64,000 nt of DNA from Coix lacryma-jobi var. lacryma-jobi. Taxonomy: Eukaryota; Streptophyta; Magnoliopsida; Poales; Poaceae. Under the pieces are notes generated by a model, which was given only the letters and a program-made list of their open reading frames with translations, searched no databases and had not been told where the DNA came from. The DNA is taken from assembly GCA_009763385.1 (NCBI GenBank), contig CM019827.1, positions 116,091,204-116,155,203 on the forward strand, read 5' to 3'. The position numbers and the translations under genes are program-made. Below are positions 11,044 to 21,640 of the stretch, piece after piece (position 1 is the first letter of the stretch; each line of letters begins with the position of its first letter).

Positions 11044-11192
11044 CCCGGTTTTGTGGCCCAAACCGGGAAACCAGCCTTTCCAGCCAACCCCCGGTTTTGA
11101 GGCCCAAACCGGGAAACCAGCCCACCAGCGTCTGAGTTTTGAGGCCAAACTCAGCAAACCCTCAGAGCCCAGGTTTTGAGGCCCAAACCTGG
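11044..11192 (-). repeat. LTR hairpin array in B 5' LTR (4 units)
   Basis: It has the same four units as 2222-2370, with intact arms CCCGGTTT (twice), CTGAGTTT and CCAGGTTT. Confidence 0.8.
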
Positions 11193-12921
11193 AAACCGTC
11201 CATCCGATGGTTTTTCCCTGGCTCTATCACCAAACCGAAGCTGTAGAGGGGATGCACCACCCGTGCACCCCGTCCACCGACACGTGTCCCCAGGTCCTCG
11301 ACACGTGCAACACCGTGCCCCGCAAGTCTTCGCTCGTCGCTGTCCCAGGCTGTCAGCCACCACAGCTGATCCTCAGGCACTCTAGTCCCTCAGTCCAAGC
11401 CTCACGTCCGCCCTTCATCGCTCGATCCATCGGCATGGCACGTCCGCCGCACGGCACGCCCATCCTTCATCGCACCCGGTCCGTCAGCACGGCACGTCTC
11501 AACTTGACCTTCACCTTGCCCTCGATCACTGCATCCGTGCTCGACACCTGCACAACACAAGCCAAAGAACATGCGCATCATCCCAGTTGACAATCACTCA
11601 TCACTCAGAGAACCGGCATACACCCATGTATCAGCATTCCAGGGTATCGATTTCCATGGGGAACGTGAAGTGTACTAGAAGAATTAAGAACGTCCAAGAA
11701 AAGAATGGTAATGTGGTTAGAGAGAGATTTAGGGTTTTCTAAGCTGGTCTATCTAATTAAAGACTCACTATACTTTACTTACTTCAGAGCAGTAGGTCCT
11801 TTCCAACTCTCGAGAAAGACTGGGAAGAAGGTAGTTGGGGGAAGGCTGCCAAGAGCTCTACGAGAACACCAACCCTAACGTGGTGGATTACAAAGGCCTG
11901 ACAGAGCTGTCACCTCTAGGGCTACCACAACTATCCGGAGGATTGGGCGCAAACTCAGGTAAACCCTAGTCTAGACACCGTGTCTACACTAACGCTTACT
12001 ACTCTAATTACCGCGGATAACTAGAGCACTCAATACGAGCAGAGATCCAGTAAATAAAATAAAGTAAGAACTGAAATTAAATATAATACTTAGAAATAGT
12101 AAATGAAGAACCTGGAGATTACTTGAAGACGAACCAGATACTGCACCAATACAATGTCGAGGAAGATCCGACAGATCCGGCTCCTCCTTAGCTATCTCCT
12201 TCTCCTCTCTCTAATCTGATCTCTAATTACAACTAGATTAACTAGACAACTAGAACAAGAGCTAGAACTAGAAGAACTAGAACTAGAATTAGATCTAGAT
12301 GAACTAGAAGAGATTCATCTAGATGGACCTCTACTTCTAATTGAAACCCTAGTTTCTGATGTGGAGATGAATAATGAAGATTGAGATGCCTGGAGAGGGG
12401 GGTCTGGGTCTGGTTTTATAGCCCGGAGCGTGGAATGTGAGCCCTTGGATCAAACCGACTTCAGGGACGGTGGAGATGCATCCTAGGAGGCGGTGGAAGA
12501 AGGTTCCAGAAGGCGGAGGCAAAACAGGATTCGTGGCCGACCGGTCGGTCTCCAAGTGGGACCGGTCGGTCTGGCCTAGTGGGCCCACGTGGTGGGCCGC
12601 CTCATGGTGTCTTCTGGTGTCTTCTGGATCCTTCTTTTGCAGATTTCATTGCGAAATTAATATCTTTTCATTCGGGACTCCGAATATAGCAAATGATATG
12701 TCCGTTTCGATCGTCTCGACGAGCCCTTCGCAATGGTGCACTCCAATTCATCACTTGAGATACTTTTATATGGTGAAATATTGATGTCCTTAAAACAAGT
12801 GAGAGCACCAAAACTCGTGGAACTTGTTAGTTTCAAACCCTACAACTATGCTTTGTAATTCATTTAGTGACATTTCATGCTATAGTTGATGGTTAATTAT
12901 GAGCATTAGTGAGCATCAACA

Positions 12922-14424
12922 AGTTCCCCCAAGCTTAACCTTTGCTAGTCCCGAGCAAAGCCAATCTCAACAATGGATCAGGAGTTGCTACAATATATTT
13001 ACTTCCAACAAGTACACATGCATCCAAACAAAAGTTCTCATATGGAATAGAAAAAAGTATCATATTATTCATTATGGGGCTTAGTACTTTACCTTGAATC
13101 CTGAGTAATTGAAAGATAGAATGATCAAATCAAGCACTATGTCTCTAGTTCTTTTACTTCACCATTATCCCGGAGTTTTATGAATTTTCAGAAAAGATTA
13201 AAAACATATGTTGCTAGATTAAACAATGGATCCAAAGAGAAAGTCAACCATACCATTGAATCGAGAAGTGCATGTGTATGGAAAAATGGAGTCGGATGCT
13301 CTTTGGAATATATCACTCTCTTCTGCTTATCAGAAACACATGGCTATCAGGCTAATTCTACTAACGGGCACATGCCCATTTTTTTCTGATATTCATTTTT
13401 TCATCATTTTTTTGAGGTTCCGGACACTTGTCCCTTTTTATTTCCTCGGGATCTTTCTTTTTGAGGTTTCAGACACTTGTCCCTTTTTATTTCCTCAGAT
13501 TTTTTTTCTCTTTTTTCTTCTTCTTCTTTTTTTTCAATAGCCACATGCTTCCAACAAAATTTTGAGAGGATAGGAATAAATAATCATGAGCATTTATGCA
13601 GAAGATGGATGAAATGTGTAAGTGATCTCTATTCAATAGTATGATAACTTCTCATAGGGTCAACAAAGCTTAATTTAACTCAATGCATTTTTTAGTCATA
13701 TTAATATTGGAAACTCTCCGGAACTCTAGTGTTGTTTAGAACAAGATAATAGCAACTCAGATCATCACATGTCATATGTGTCAACTACCTAGACTCCAGA
13801 TCAAGCATTCTCTACCCATGCATTTAATTTCATTTTTAAGCATTATTATTAACTAGGAGAACTCATGCTTTGAAGGTTTGGTACTTGAAAGAAATTAGAT
13901 GGAGCAACTATTCATCATTTCCATGTAACAGATTAGAGAGAAAGTTCTTCTTTTATTATCAACTTCTTAAAACAAACTAGACATACTATTTTATTTATTT
14001 AATCTAACACACTTTAACTTACTATTTTAAAAATACTAATATTGAAATAAAGACATACCTGATTTGCAAAGATAACGGGGGTGCGTCTCCCCCAAGCTAA
14101 TCCTTTCGATCGCAACGAGCCTTCGTGTGCCCAAATATTTTTGTTCTTTTTCTTTTTAAGGATCAGCCTTCATGTGCTCACATTTTTTTTATTTTTATAT
14201 ATAGAAAGAAAAAACTGAAGAGGATAAAGATACTTACCTGGATACACGGGGGTGCTTTCCCCCAAGCTAGATGTTGACATAGTCGTTCACTCATTTTGGC
14301 CTGCATGTTAAGTCTCAAGCTTCCAAATCCTGCGTAACCCAAATAGACAACAAAACTCGTGGAACAAATTAAGTGTTAAGCATAAGAGTTTTATTTGTCT
14401 AGAGCCTTGGTGATTGATTTTCTT
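12922..14424 (-). other. Long non-coding 3' region of Athila element A with PPT and two PPT-like repeats
   Basis: The true PPT (AGCTTGGGGGAACT, element sense) abuts the 3' LTR at 12922-12936. Two more TAGCTTGGGGGA motifs, each followed shortly by CACCCCCGT, occur near 14079-14101 and 14246-14268. A roughly 50-bp tandem duplication (core TTCCGGACACTTGTCCC or TTTCAGACACTTGTCCC) lies at about 13410-13497. Athila elements often have an env-like ORF here; I see no ORF that supports one. Confidence 0.7.
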
Positions 14425-14889
14425 TTAGATAGGATCATTGAATTGTAAAAATTCAATCACATCAATTTCTTCTAAGGGTTCAGGTTCAAGAAAAATTTTC
14501 AAACGTTGACCATTTACCTTGCATACGTTACTTGAATCATCCTGAAGTGTGACGGCACCATGTGAAGCAACATCTATCACCTTGAATGGCCCTTCCCATT
14601 TGCTTCTGAGTTTTCCATGACCAAAGAGCTTGATTCTTGAATTGAACAGTAGGACTTTATCTCCAGACTTGAACTCCTTATGCTTGATTCTCTTGTCATG
14701 CCACCTTTTGGTTCTCTCCTTGTAAATCTTGGAACTGTGGTAAGCATTTTCTCTCCATTCCTCTAGTTCTGAGATTTGCATTTGACGCTTTTTTCCAGCT
14801 AGAAGAGGGTCCATGTTCCATTTCTTGATTGCCCAATGAGCTCTGAATTCCAATTCAACTGGCAAGTGGCATGTTTTTTCCATATACAA
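14425..14889 (-). pseudogene. Athila element A integrase C-terminal part, frame-shifted from pol
   Basis: This 154-codon frame continues the integrase C-terminus after the rve core (LPVELEFRAHWAIKKWN, then a Lys/Arg-rich GDKVLLFNSRIKLF-type segment and KLRSKWEGPF). This segment is standard in plant gypsy integrases. It is in a different frame from the main pol ORF, whose own frame ends a few codons later. The overlap falls on a run of six T (A in sense) at 14874-14879, so one extra A is the simplest cause. No chromodomain follows, as expected for Athila rather than chromoviruses. Confidence 0.8.
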
Positions 14890-17545
14890 GCTGATAAGGT
14901 GACATGCCTATGGGTGTTTTGTATGCAGTTCGGTATGCCCATAGTGCATCATGAAGTTTGTACTTCCATTTCTTTCCCATCTCATCCACAGTCTTCTGTA
15001 AGATGTTCTTGATTTGCTTATTTGATGTCTCAGCTTGACCGCTTGTTTGAGGATGGTATGGAGCTGCAACATTGTGTTTAACTCCATATTCTGCTAGGAA
15101 CTGTCTGAAGGACTTGTCAATGAAGTGTGATCCTCCATCACTTATGACCATTCTGGGTGTTCCGAACCTTGGGAATATTATTTCATGGAACATCTTCTTG
15201 GCATGCTTGGAATCGGCGGCTCGACATGGTAATGCTTCTACCCATTTGGACACATAGTCTACTGCCACCAAGATATATTCAACATCTCCAGACCTTTGGA
15301 ATGGTCCCATGTAATCAATTCCCCAGACATCAAACAACTCTATTTGGAGGTTGTTCTGGAGTGGCATAGCATCACGCACATTGATGTTTCCATGTTTCTG
15401 ACATCTAGCACATCTTCTAACAAACTCCTTCGTATCTTGATACATCGTCGGCCAATAGAATCCACTTTGCCAGATCTTTGCATTTGTACGGAATGCTGCA
15501 TAATGTCCTCCATAAGGTGATGCGTGACATCTTTCTATGATTTTCATGGCTTCAGTCATTGGGACACATCTCCGTAGCAACCCATCATTGCAGACCCGAT
15601 AGAGATAAGGATCATCCCACAAGTGGCAACGAGCATCATATTTGAGCTTCCTCTTATCCGCTCCTGGTGGAACATAACCTGCAACCATAAAATTCACAAT
15701 ATCTGCATACCAAGGGTCCGAGTGTGTTACCGTGAGGAGAGTGTCGTCCCTTAGATAATCATTAATAGCTAAGTCATGTGTTTCCTTATATCGAAGCCTA
15801 GACAAGTGATCGGCTACTGAATTCTCTACTCCTTTCTTATCTCTTATTTCTATGTCGAATTCTTGGAGTAGAAGAATCCATCTTATAAGTCGAGGTTCAA
15901 CATCTTTCTTAGTGAGTAGGTATTTAAGAGCAGCATGGTTTGAATGAATGATTACCTTTGCTCCAACTAAGTAAGATCTAAACTTGTCTATTGCAAAGAC
16001 AACTGCCAACAACTCTTTTTCAGTGGTAGCATAATTGAGTTGTGGCCCAGTCAAGGTTTTGCTAGCATAAGATATAGCATAGTGCTTTTTATCCTTTGTT
16101 TGGCCTAAAATGGCTCCAACAGCAAAGTCGCTAGCATCACACATGATCTCAAAAGGCAGCGTCCAATCGGGTGGTTGGATAATTGGAGCTGATATGAGTG
16201 CCTGCTTGAGGATTTGAAATGCTTCATGGCACTCACTATTAAAAATGAAAGGTGCATCTTTAGCTAGAAGGCTAGTCAGGGGTCTAGCAATTTGGGAAAA
16301 GTTTTTAATGAAACGCCTATAGAACCCTGCGTGGCCTAAAAAGCTTCTGATTCCTTTCACATTTGTGGGAGGTGGAAGTTGTTCAATAACTTCGATCTTT
16401 GCTCTATCCACTTCTATCCCACGTTCGGACACCTTGTGTCCTAGCATTATTCCTTCCTGAACCATAAAGTGACATTTCTCCCAGTTCAGCACTAAGTGCT
16501 TTTCTTCACACCATTGTAAGACTTTGTCTAAATTCTCTAAACAGTCATCGAAGGTTTTGCCACAGACGGTAAAGTCATCCATGAACACCTCCATGATTTT
16601 CTCGATCATATCGGAGAAAATAGACATCATGCACCGTTGGAAGGAAGCTGGAGCATTGCATAATCCAAATGACATTCGTCGGTATGCATAAGTTCCATAC
16701 GGGCAAGTAAAAGTGGTCTTACTCTGGTCATCTGGGTGGATTGGGATTTGATGATACCCGGAATACCCATAAAGGAAACAAAAGAAAGAGTGGTTTGCAA
16801 GCAGTTCCAGCATTTCATCAATGAAGGGTAACGGGAAGTGATCTTTCTTTGTAGCCTTGTTAAGTTTCCGATAATCAATGCACATACGCCACCCAGTGAC
16901 AGTTCGTTGAGGGATAAGTTCATTATTCTCATTCCTAACAACTGTCATTCCTCCTTTCTTGGGGACAACCTGGACAGGGCTAACCCACTCGCTATGTGGC
17001 ACAGGATAGATAATCCCAGCGTGCAAAAGCTTCAAGACCTCTTTCTTAACAACCTCTCGCATGGCATTGTTAAGTCTCCGCTGTGGTTCCCTTGAAGGTG
17101 ATAAATCAGGATTGGTAGGGATACGATGAGTGCTGAGAGCAGGACTAATTCCTTTGAGGTCATGGAGTGAGTAGCCTATGGCTGATTTATGTCTTTCTAG
17201 GATGGTGACAAGCCTATGTGTTTCATCTTGGGAAAGCTTGTCACTTATGATGACATGAGTTTCTCGATTATTATTGAGGAAGACATATTTCAGACCAGGA
17301 GGAAGGGGTTTTAGCTCAACTACGGGTTGTGATGGCACCTCCCAAGGGTCTAGCTCAAAAGGCTCGGCCAGCTCTTCCTCTTCCTCAGTGAAGTGTTCAT
17401 CATCAAGAGTTGGTTGGGCCAAGTCTTCTATGGATGCTACCATGACTTCCTCAATAGGATCTTGTTCTGGCTTGGGTTCTACCATCGCGTTATGTGAGCA
17501 TGAAAGTGAGACATTGATGGTAGAGTTCCCTAGCTTTAAATTCAA
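14855..17545 (-). CDS. Athila element A pol: RT, RNase H, integrase
   Basis: An open frame of 896 codons encodes, in order, an acidic linker after protease, the reverse transcriptase (residues about 155-340, with KKGGMTVVRNENNELIP, GWRMCIDYRKLNKATKKDH, TCPYGTYAYRRMSFGLCNAP and VFMDDF), the gypsy RNase H (about 440-560, FEIMCDASDFAVGAILG) and integrase (HHCC at about 670-710; DDE in WGIDYMGPF, VISDGGSHF and the SGQAETSNK block). The order RT-RNase H-IN marks Ty3-gypsy. The RT motif normally written FLDGYSGYHQI reads FLYGYSGYHQI: the codon at 16769-16771 gives Tyr where a catalytic Asp is expected, so this RT is probably inactive despite an open frame. The first residue is not a natural start; pol is a polyprotein with gag. 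Confidence 0.88.
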   Translation of the reverse strand: MNLKLGNSTINVSLSCSHNAMVEPKPEQDPIEEVMVASIEDLAQPTLDDEHFTEEEEELAEPFELDPWEVPSQPVVELKPLPPGLKYVFLNNNRETHVIISDKLSQDETHRLVTILERHKSAIGYSLHDLKGISPALSTHRIPTNPDLSPSREPQRRLNNAMREVVKKEVLKLLHAGIIYPVPHSEWVSPVQVVPKKGGMTVVRNENNELIPQRTVTGWRMCIDYRKLNKATKKDHFPLPFIDEMLELLANHSFFCFLYGYSGYHQIPIHPDDQSKTTFTCPYGTYAYRRMSFGLCNAPASFQRCMMSIFSDMIEKIMEVFMDDFTVCGKTFDDCLENLDKVLQWCEEKHLVLNWEKCHFMVQEGIMLGHKVSERGIEVDRAKIEVIEQLPPPTNVKGIRSFLGHAGFYRRFIKNFSQIARPLTSLLAKDAPFIFNSECHEAFQILKQALISAPIIQPPDWTLPFEIMCDASDFAVGAILGQTKDKKHYAISYASKTLTGPQLNYATTEKELLAVVFAIDKFRSYLVGAKVIIHSNHAALKYLLTKKDVEPRLIRWILLLQEFDIEIRDKKGVENSVADHLSRLRYKETHDLAINDYLRDDTLLTVTHSDPWYADIVNFMVAGYVPPGADKRKLKYDARCHLWDDPYLYRVCNDGLLRRCVPMTEAMKIIERCHASPYGGHYAAFRTNAKIWQSGFYWPTMYQDTKEFVRRCARCQKHGNINVRDAMPLQNNLQIELFDVWGIDYMGPFQRSGDVEYILVAVDYVSKWVEALPCRAADSKHAKKMFHEIIFPRFGTPRMVISDGGSHFIDKSFRQFLAEYGVKHNVAAPYHPQTSGQAETSNKQIKNILQKTVDEMGKKWKYKLHDALWAYRTAYKTPIGMSPYQLVYGKNMPLAS

Positions 17546-18893
17546 GAGGCTTTGTTTTGGTCGCTCTCAAAAAAGTCTTCCAAAAGGTACACCAATTAGG
17601 AGGGACGTGTCCGAGATGTCAAAGATATGAAAATCTAGAAAAATACTCGGAGCCTCTTATGCGTAGCTTAATAGTCCTTATGACCCCATAACTTTCTAGT
17701 GTGACTCCAGATGGAATTCTTAGAAGCTTATGAGATGGGATCACAGTCTCATTGGGGCAAAGTTCCTCAGCCAAATCCTTGGAAATTATGTTCAACCCAA
17801 TGGTAGGACTATAGTGAGCCTCTATGGTAGTCCCCTTAAGGTTGCAAGATATAGCCTCTAAGGGGGCAGTGATTCAGGCTACCTCAGCGGATAACTCCGT
17901 TTCTGCCAACCACTCATGGCTCATGATGGCTGAAAGTCCCTTAATATGCTCTATAAAGAAAGCATCATTGTGTGGACCATTGTCATCCACAAGTGGTGTC
18001 AAGTGGACTCGAGGCTTTACTTGAACTGGTAGACTCGAGGTATTCCCAAAATCTTTAAAAAGATCTACTTCGATTTCAGAGAAGAACACCAAAGGATAGG
18101 GTTCATCATTTTCTAGAGTGTGGGGTGTTTTCTCTATAGAAGGTTCTGTGGCAACCAAATTATTAGAAAGATTTGAAGGAATTTCAAATTCGGTTGTGTG
18201 TTCCTCCTCGTGTTGGTCGGGGATGGGCTCGACTTCTTCTTCTGGGAATTCGTCAAAGATGCCAGTGTAAGGAGTGTTTTCAAGGATTTTCTCTGGGATG
18301 TCTCTTCCTTCACTAACAAGTTTATGTGAGAATGATCCTCCAGAAGCTAAATAAATATGTAGAGCAACTTCCTTGTTAAGTCCACGATAGAAGTGAAATT
18401 GTAGGACATGGTCTGGCAAGGAAAGGTTTGGGCCAGAATTGGTAAGGCATTTGAACCTAGCCCAAGCTTCTCCTAGTGTCTCCTCTTTTTGTTTGAATGT
18501 AAGAACTTCGATTCTAAGATCAGTGATTCAAAAAAGAGGGAAGAAAGCAAGACAAAAGTTGTCCCGAAGTTCATCCCAATTTCCATTTGTGCCCCTTACG
18601 GAATGATCATACCATTTTCTCGCTCTTCCCAAAAGGGAGAACGGGAATAATTTCCATTTGATGGTCTCTTATGTCATGCCAGCAATAGTCCGACAAGAAC
18701 ACAATTGCTCAAATTCCCTAAGGTGGGTGTATGGATCTTCGTCTTCTGATCTAGAGGAGGATTTTTCCCGAACCATGGCTATAAGAGCAGGGCGAAGCTC
18801 ATAACCATCTGTAAGAATGGGGTGTGATGATGGTGGAGGCTCCAACAAGTCGCCCTTTGGAGCAAAGAATTTATAGATAGGAGTGAAATCCAT
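17546..18893 (-). pseudogene. Athila element A gag and protease-like region, broken
   Basis: It starts at the ATG giving MDFTPIYKFFAPKGDLLE and contains Athila-type gag sequence (LRPALIAMVREKS, DPYTHLREFEQLCS). In other frames follow ARFKCLTNSGPNLSLPDHVLQFHFYRGL and an acidic linker (GIFDEFPEEEVEPIPDQHEE), then a protease-like segment before pol. Stops at about 18668, 18530, 17872 and 17628 break the frame, so gag is a pseudogene. Gag would form the nucleocapsid; the lack of an open frame means A would need Gag from a relative. Confidence 0.75.
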
Positions 18894-18996
18894 GTGGTGA
18901 TGTGTTGGTAAATGAAAAAGGTGGTAAAAAAAGAAAAGGTGGTAAAAAGAAAAGAAACACGGACGAACTTGGTTCGATTCTAGAACAGTTACCGTT

Positions 18997-19013
18997 CCCC
19001 GGCAACAGCGCCA
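18997..19013 (-). other. Primer binding site of Athila element A (tRNA-Asp type)
   Basis: The element-sense sequence TGGCGCTGTTGCCGGGG differs by one base from the complement of the plant tRNA-Asp 3' end. It is separated from the LTR by 7 bp (AGCTTTC). Confidence 0.75.
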
Positions 19014-19020
19014 GAAAGCT

Positions 19021-20379
19021 TGTTGGGTATTTTATACGCACACAGAAAAATCCGCAAGCGCACGGATACCGATGTAGCTTTCACCTGAGAGTATTCCAGG
19101 GTATCGATTTCCATGGGGAACGTGAAGTGTACTAGAAGAATTAAGAACGTCCAAGAAAAGAATGGTAATGTGGTTAGAGAGAGATTTAGGGTTTTCTAAG
19201 CTGGTCTATCTAATTAAAGACTCACTATACTTTACTTACTTCAGAGCAGCAGGTCCTTTCCAACTCTCGAGAAAGACTGGGAAGAAGGTAGTTGGGGGAA
19301 GGCTGCCAAGAGCTCTACGAGAACACCAACCCTAACGTGGTGGATTACAAAGGCCTGACAGAGCTGTCACCTCTGGGGCTACCACAACTATCCGGAGGAT
19401 TGGGCGCAAACTCAGGTAAACCCTAGTCTAGACACCGTGTCTACACTAACGCTTACTACTCTAATTACCGCAGATAACTAGAGCACTCAATACGAGCAGA
19501 GATCCAGTAAATACAATAAAGTAAGAACTGAAATTAAATATAATACTTAGAAATAGTAAATGAAGAACTTGGAGATTACTTGAAGACGAACCAGATACTG
19601 CACCAATACAATGTCGAGGAAGATCCGACAGATCCGGCTCCTCCTCAGCTCTCTCCTTCTCCTCTCTCTAATCTGATCTCTAATTACAACTAGATGAACT
19701 AGACAACTAGAACAAGAGCTAGAACTAGAAGAACTAGAACTAGAACGAGATCTAGATGAACTAGAAGAGATTCATCTAGAGGGACCTCTACTTCTAATTG
19801 AAACCCTAGTTTCTGATGTGGAGATGAATAATGAAGATTGAGATGCCTGGAGAGGGGGGTCTGGGTCTGGTTTTATAGCCCGGAGCGTGGAACATGAGCC
19901 CTTGGATCAAACCGACTTCAGGGACGGTGGAGATGCATCCTAGGAGGCGGTGGAAGAAGGTTCCAGAAGGCGAAGGCGAAACGGGCTCCGTGGCCGACCG
20001 GTCGGTCTCCAAGTGGGACTGGTCGGTCTGGCCCAGTGGGCCCACGTGGTGGGCCGCCTCGTGGTGTCTTCTGGTGTCTTCTAGATCCTTCTTTTGCAGA
20101 TTTCGTTGCGAAATTAATATCTTTTCATTCGGGACTCTGAATATAGCAAATGATATGTCCGTTTCGATCGTCTCGATGAGCCCTTCGCAATGGTGCACTC
20201 CAATTCATCACTTGAGATACTTTTATATGGTGAAATATTGATGTCCTACAAAACAAGTGAGAGCACCAAAACTCGTGGAACTTGTTAGTTTCAAACCCTA
20301 CAACTATGCTTTGTAATTCATTTAGTGTCATTTCATGCAATAGTTGATGGTTAATTATGAGCATTAGTGAGCATCAACA
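19021..20379 (-). repeat. 5' LTR of Athila element A (1359 bp)
   Basis: It starts TGTTGGGTAT and ends GCATCAACA, next to the GTAGT duplication. It is nearly identical to the joined 3' LTR. Confidence 0.93.
19870..19877 (-). promoter_or_regulatory. TATA box of Athila A 5' LTR
   Basis: In element sense GGGCTATAAAACC is a strong TATA match in the middle third of the LTR. The same site is present in the 3' LTR at 12413-12420. Confidence 0.6.
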
Positions 20380-21428
20380 GTAGTCAGGGTGGTGCGCCGG
20401 CGGGCTGGCGAGTGGGTGTTTCATGAGGAGAACATTGACAATCGCCCCTTGAAGAACTTTGACCGGATGCTTAGCCAACTCCATAAATATGCGCAGGTGA
20501 TCCTTCGAAGGGTGTAACGTCGTGAGGACGTATTGTATGGATACTGAATTTGGGTACTTGTGTTAACTTGCATGGATTATCAGAGGAGTGCTGCAAATGT
20601 TTCGAGTCCATCGGCCCTTTGGTCGATGCAAAAGAAAAACTTGAAGAAACGTGCGCACGGTACCGAGCAGATCTTGACAGTGCTCGCCAGATTGAGGTCG
20701 AACTGCGTGGAACCACAGAGAGGCAGTCGTCGGAAATCGCGCGGCTTCGTCATGAAAATGAAGGTAAGGCCCACAAGCTGCCGATGAGTGGGAATCCCGG
20801 GCTTAACTAACTTTGTTAGGACAGAGCTTGCTTCGCAGGTCGTTGTTGAGAAGCTGAAAGCACTGGATAGCGAGGTAGTAGCTGCTAGGGAGAAAACGCG
20901 GGCCGACGACCTGGAGAAGGAGCTTGAAGGTAGCCTGTTTAATCTTTTTGATTCGATGCGTATTGCTTTCTGGTTAATTGTGACAGACTGTTGTTGCTGT
21001 TTGACGTAGGGAGACGTCACTCCTGGCAAAACCAAATTGCAATGGTTTGCCAAGACATGAAGACCTGGGAAACGCGGTTCCATGCCATGGTTCGAGGGAT
21101 TGCTCTAGTTCTGAATGCGGTATATGCAAATGGCGAGTCTGGAGATCTTCTGCCTCGACCAGCTGGTATGTTGGAACAGTGTGCTGGATCATGGGCGGCC
21201 ATGAAAAGATTTGTAGCTGGTGCTGGTGAGCAGGTTGCCGCATACGTCTTAGCCGTTGCGCGGGCTCATTATCCCGGGATCGACGTGAAGAGGCTGGAGA
21301 GCGGGTTCCCCAGAAACACTTCAGAAACTCAGGCGTCCGACCTCAGTGAACAATCCAGGGAGACAGCTGCCGTTCTTGTAAAGGACCTGGATCTGTTTGA
21401 GAAGCCTGGGGAGCCCAGCGCTCCATAG
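20380..21428 (+). pseudogene. Antisense ORF (aORF) of Tat element D, downstream exons and stop
   Basis: The frame from before 718 resumes exactly at the GTAGT duplication and encodes EWVFHEENIDNRPLKNF. Likely introns are 20497-20585, 20764-20824 and 20930-21009, all GT-AG, with exon phases that match at every junction. A branch-point-like CTAAC lies near 20806. Exons 2-3 encode a charged coiled coil (DAKEKLEETCARYRADLD, AAREKTRADDLEKELE). The last exon encodes a hydrophobic/mixed domain (MVRGIALVLNAVYANGES, VARAHYPGIDVKRLESGF) and ends at TAG 21426-21428. The 3' end converges on D pol with about 210 bp between stops. Function is unknown. Element A interrupts it, so it cannot be expressed whole. 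Confidence 0.65.
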
Positions 21429-21640
21429 GATCATAAATGTATTAAGTTAGTTATTGCGGATAGCGAACTGTTCCGGACAAATGAAAATTATATTGTATTT
21501 TTGTTTATTGTTGTGTTGCCCGCTTGTTTGGATGGACGAGAAAGAGAAGCAGAAATGATTATGAAGATGACAGTGACGTTTTATTTATAACATGCTGTGA
21601 AAATACAGAGGTAAGTACATATATTTTAGTCCTTAGGTAG

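Larger units (their letters stand above)
797..11636 (-). mobile_element. Element B: Ty1-copia Sirevirus nested in the 3' LTR of A
   Basis: LTRs start TGAAGGACCGAGAA and end in GCA, flanked by TTCCA (792-796 and 11637-11641). In element order (leftward) it has a 5' LTR, an iMet-type PBS, gag with a CCHC knuckle, protease and integrase, a truncated RT/RNase H region, a hairpin array, a PPT (CATCAAGGGGGAGAT) and a 3' LTR. Pol order PR-IN-RT-RNase H makes it Ty1-copia. The large gag with a second zinc knuckle, palindromic CGGACTGTCCG repeats in the LTR and an AAGGGGGAG-type PPT are Sirevirus traits. It lacks about 0.67 kb of RT present in the sister element F and cannot be autonomous. Confidence 0.9.
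9599..11636 (-). repeat. 5' LTR of Sirevirus B (2038 bp)
   Basis: It is about 20 bp longer than the 3' LTR, partly through a short duplication of CACGAATCAA near 10650. It contains the palindrome cluster 10017-10280 and the hairpin array 11044-11192. I saw no clear TATA box; its promoter position is not resolved. Confidence 0.92.
719..12921 (-). repeat. 3' LTR of Athila element A, split by Sirevirus B
   Basis: The two parts are 719-796 and 11642-12921; between them lie B and the second copy of its TTCCA duplication. The joined LTR aligns end to end with 19021-20379. It carries a minus-strand TATA box (12413-12420 on plus) and a direct repeat of GACCGGTCGGTC near 12537-12575. Confidence 0.9.
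719..20379 (-). mobile_element. Element A: Athila-type Ty3-gypsy LTR retrotransposon inserted in D
   Basis: LTRs begin TGTTGGGTAT and end CATCAACA and are flanked by the 5-bp duplication GTAGT (714-718 and 20380-20384). The PBS matches the 3' end of tRNA-Asp, and the PPT is AGCTTGGGGGAACT in element orientation; both are typical of the Athila clade. The element reads leftward: 5' LTR, gag, pol, a long non-coding 3' region and the 3' LTR, which is split by Sirevirus B. Without B it is about 8.8 kb. The two LTRs are 1359 and about 1358 bp and nearly identical by eye, so A is much younger than D. It is probably not autonomous because of the RT and integrase defects described under pol. Confidence 0.9.

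Noticed and set aside
12922..14424. Env-like gene expected after pol in Athila elements
   Set aside because: No frame of credible length or with a signal peptide or transmembrane pattern is present in the right orientation.
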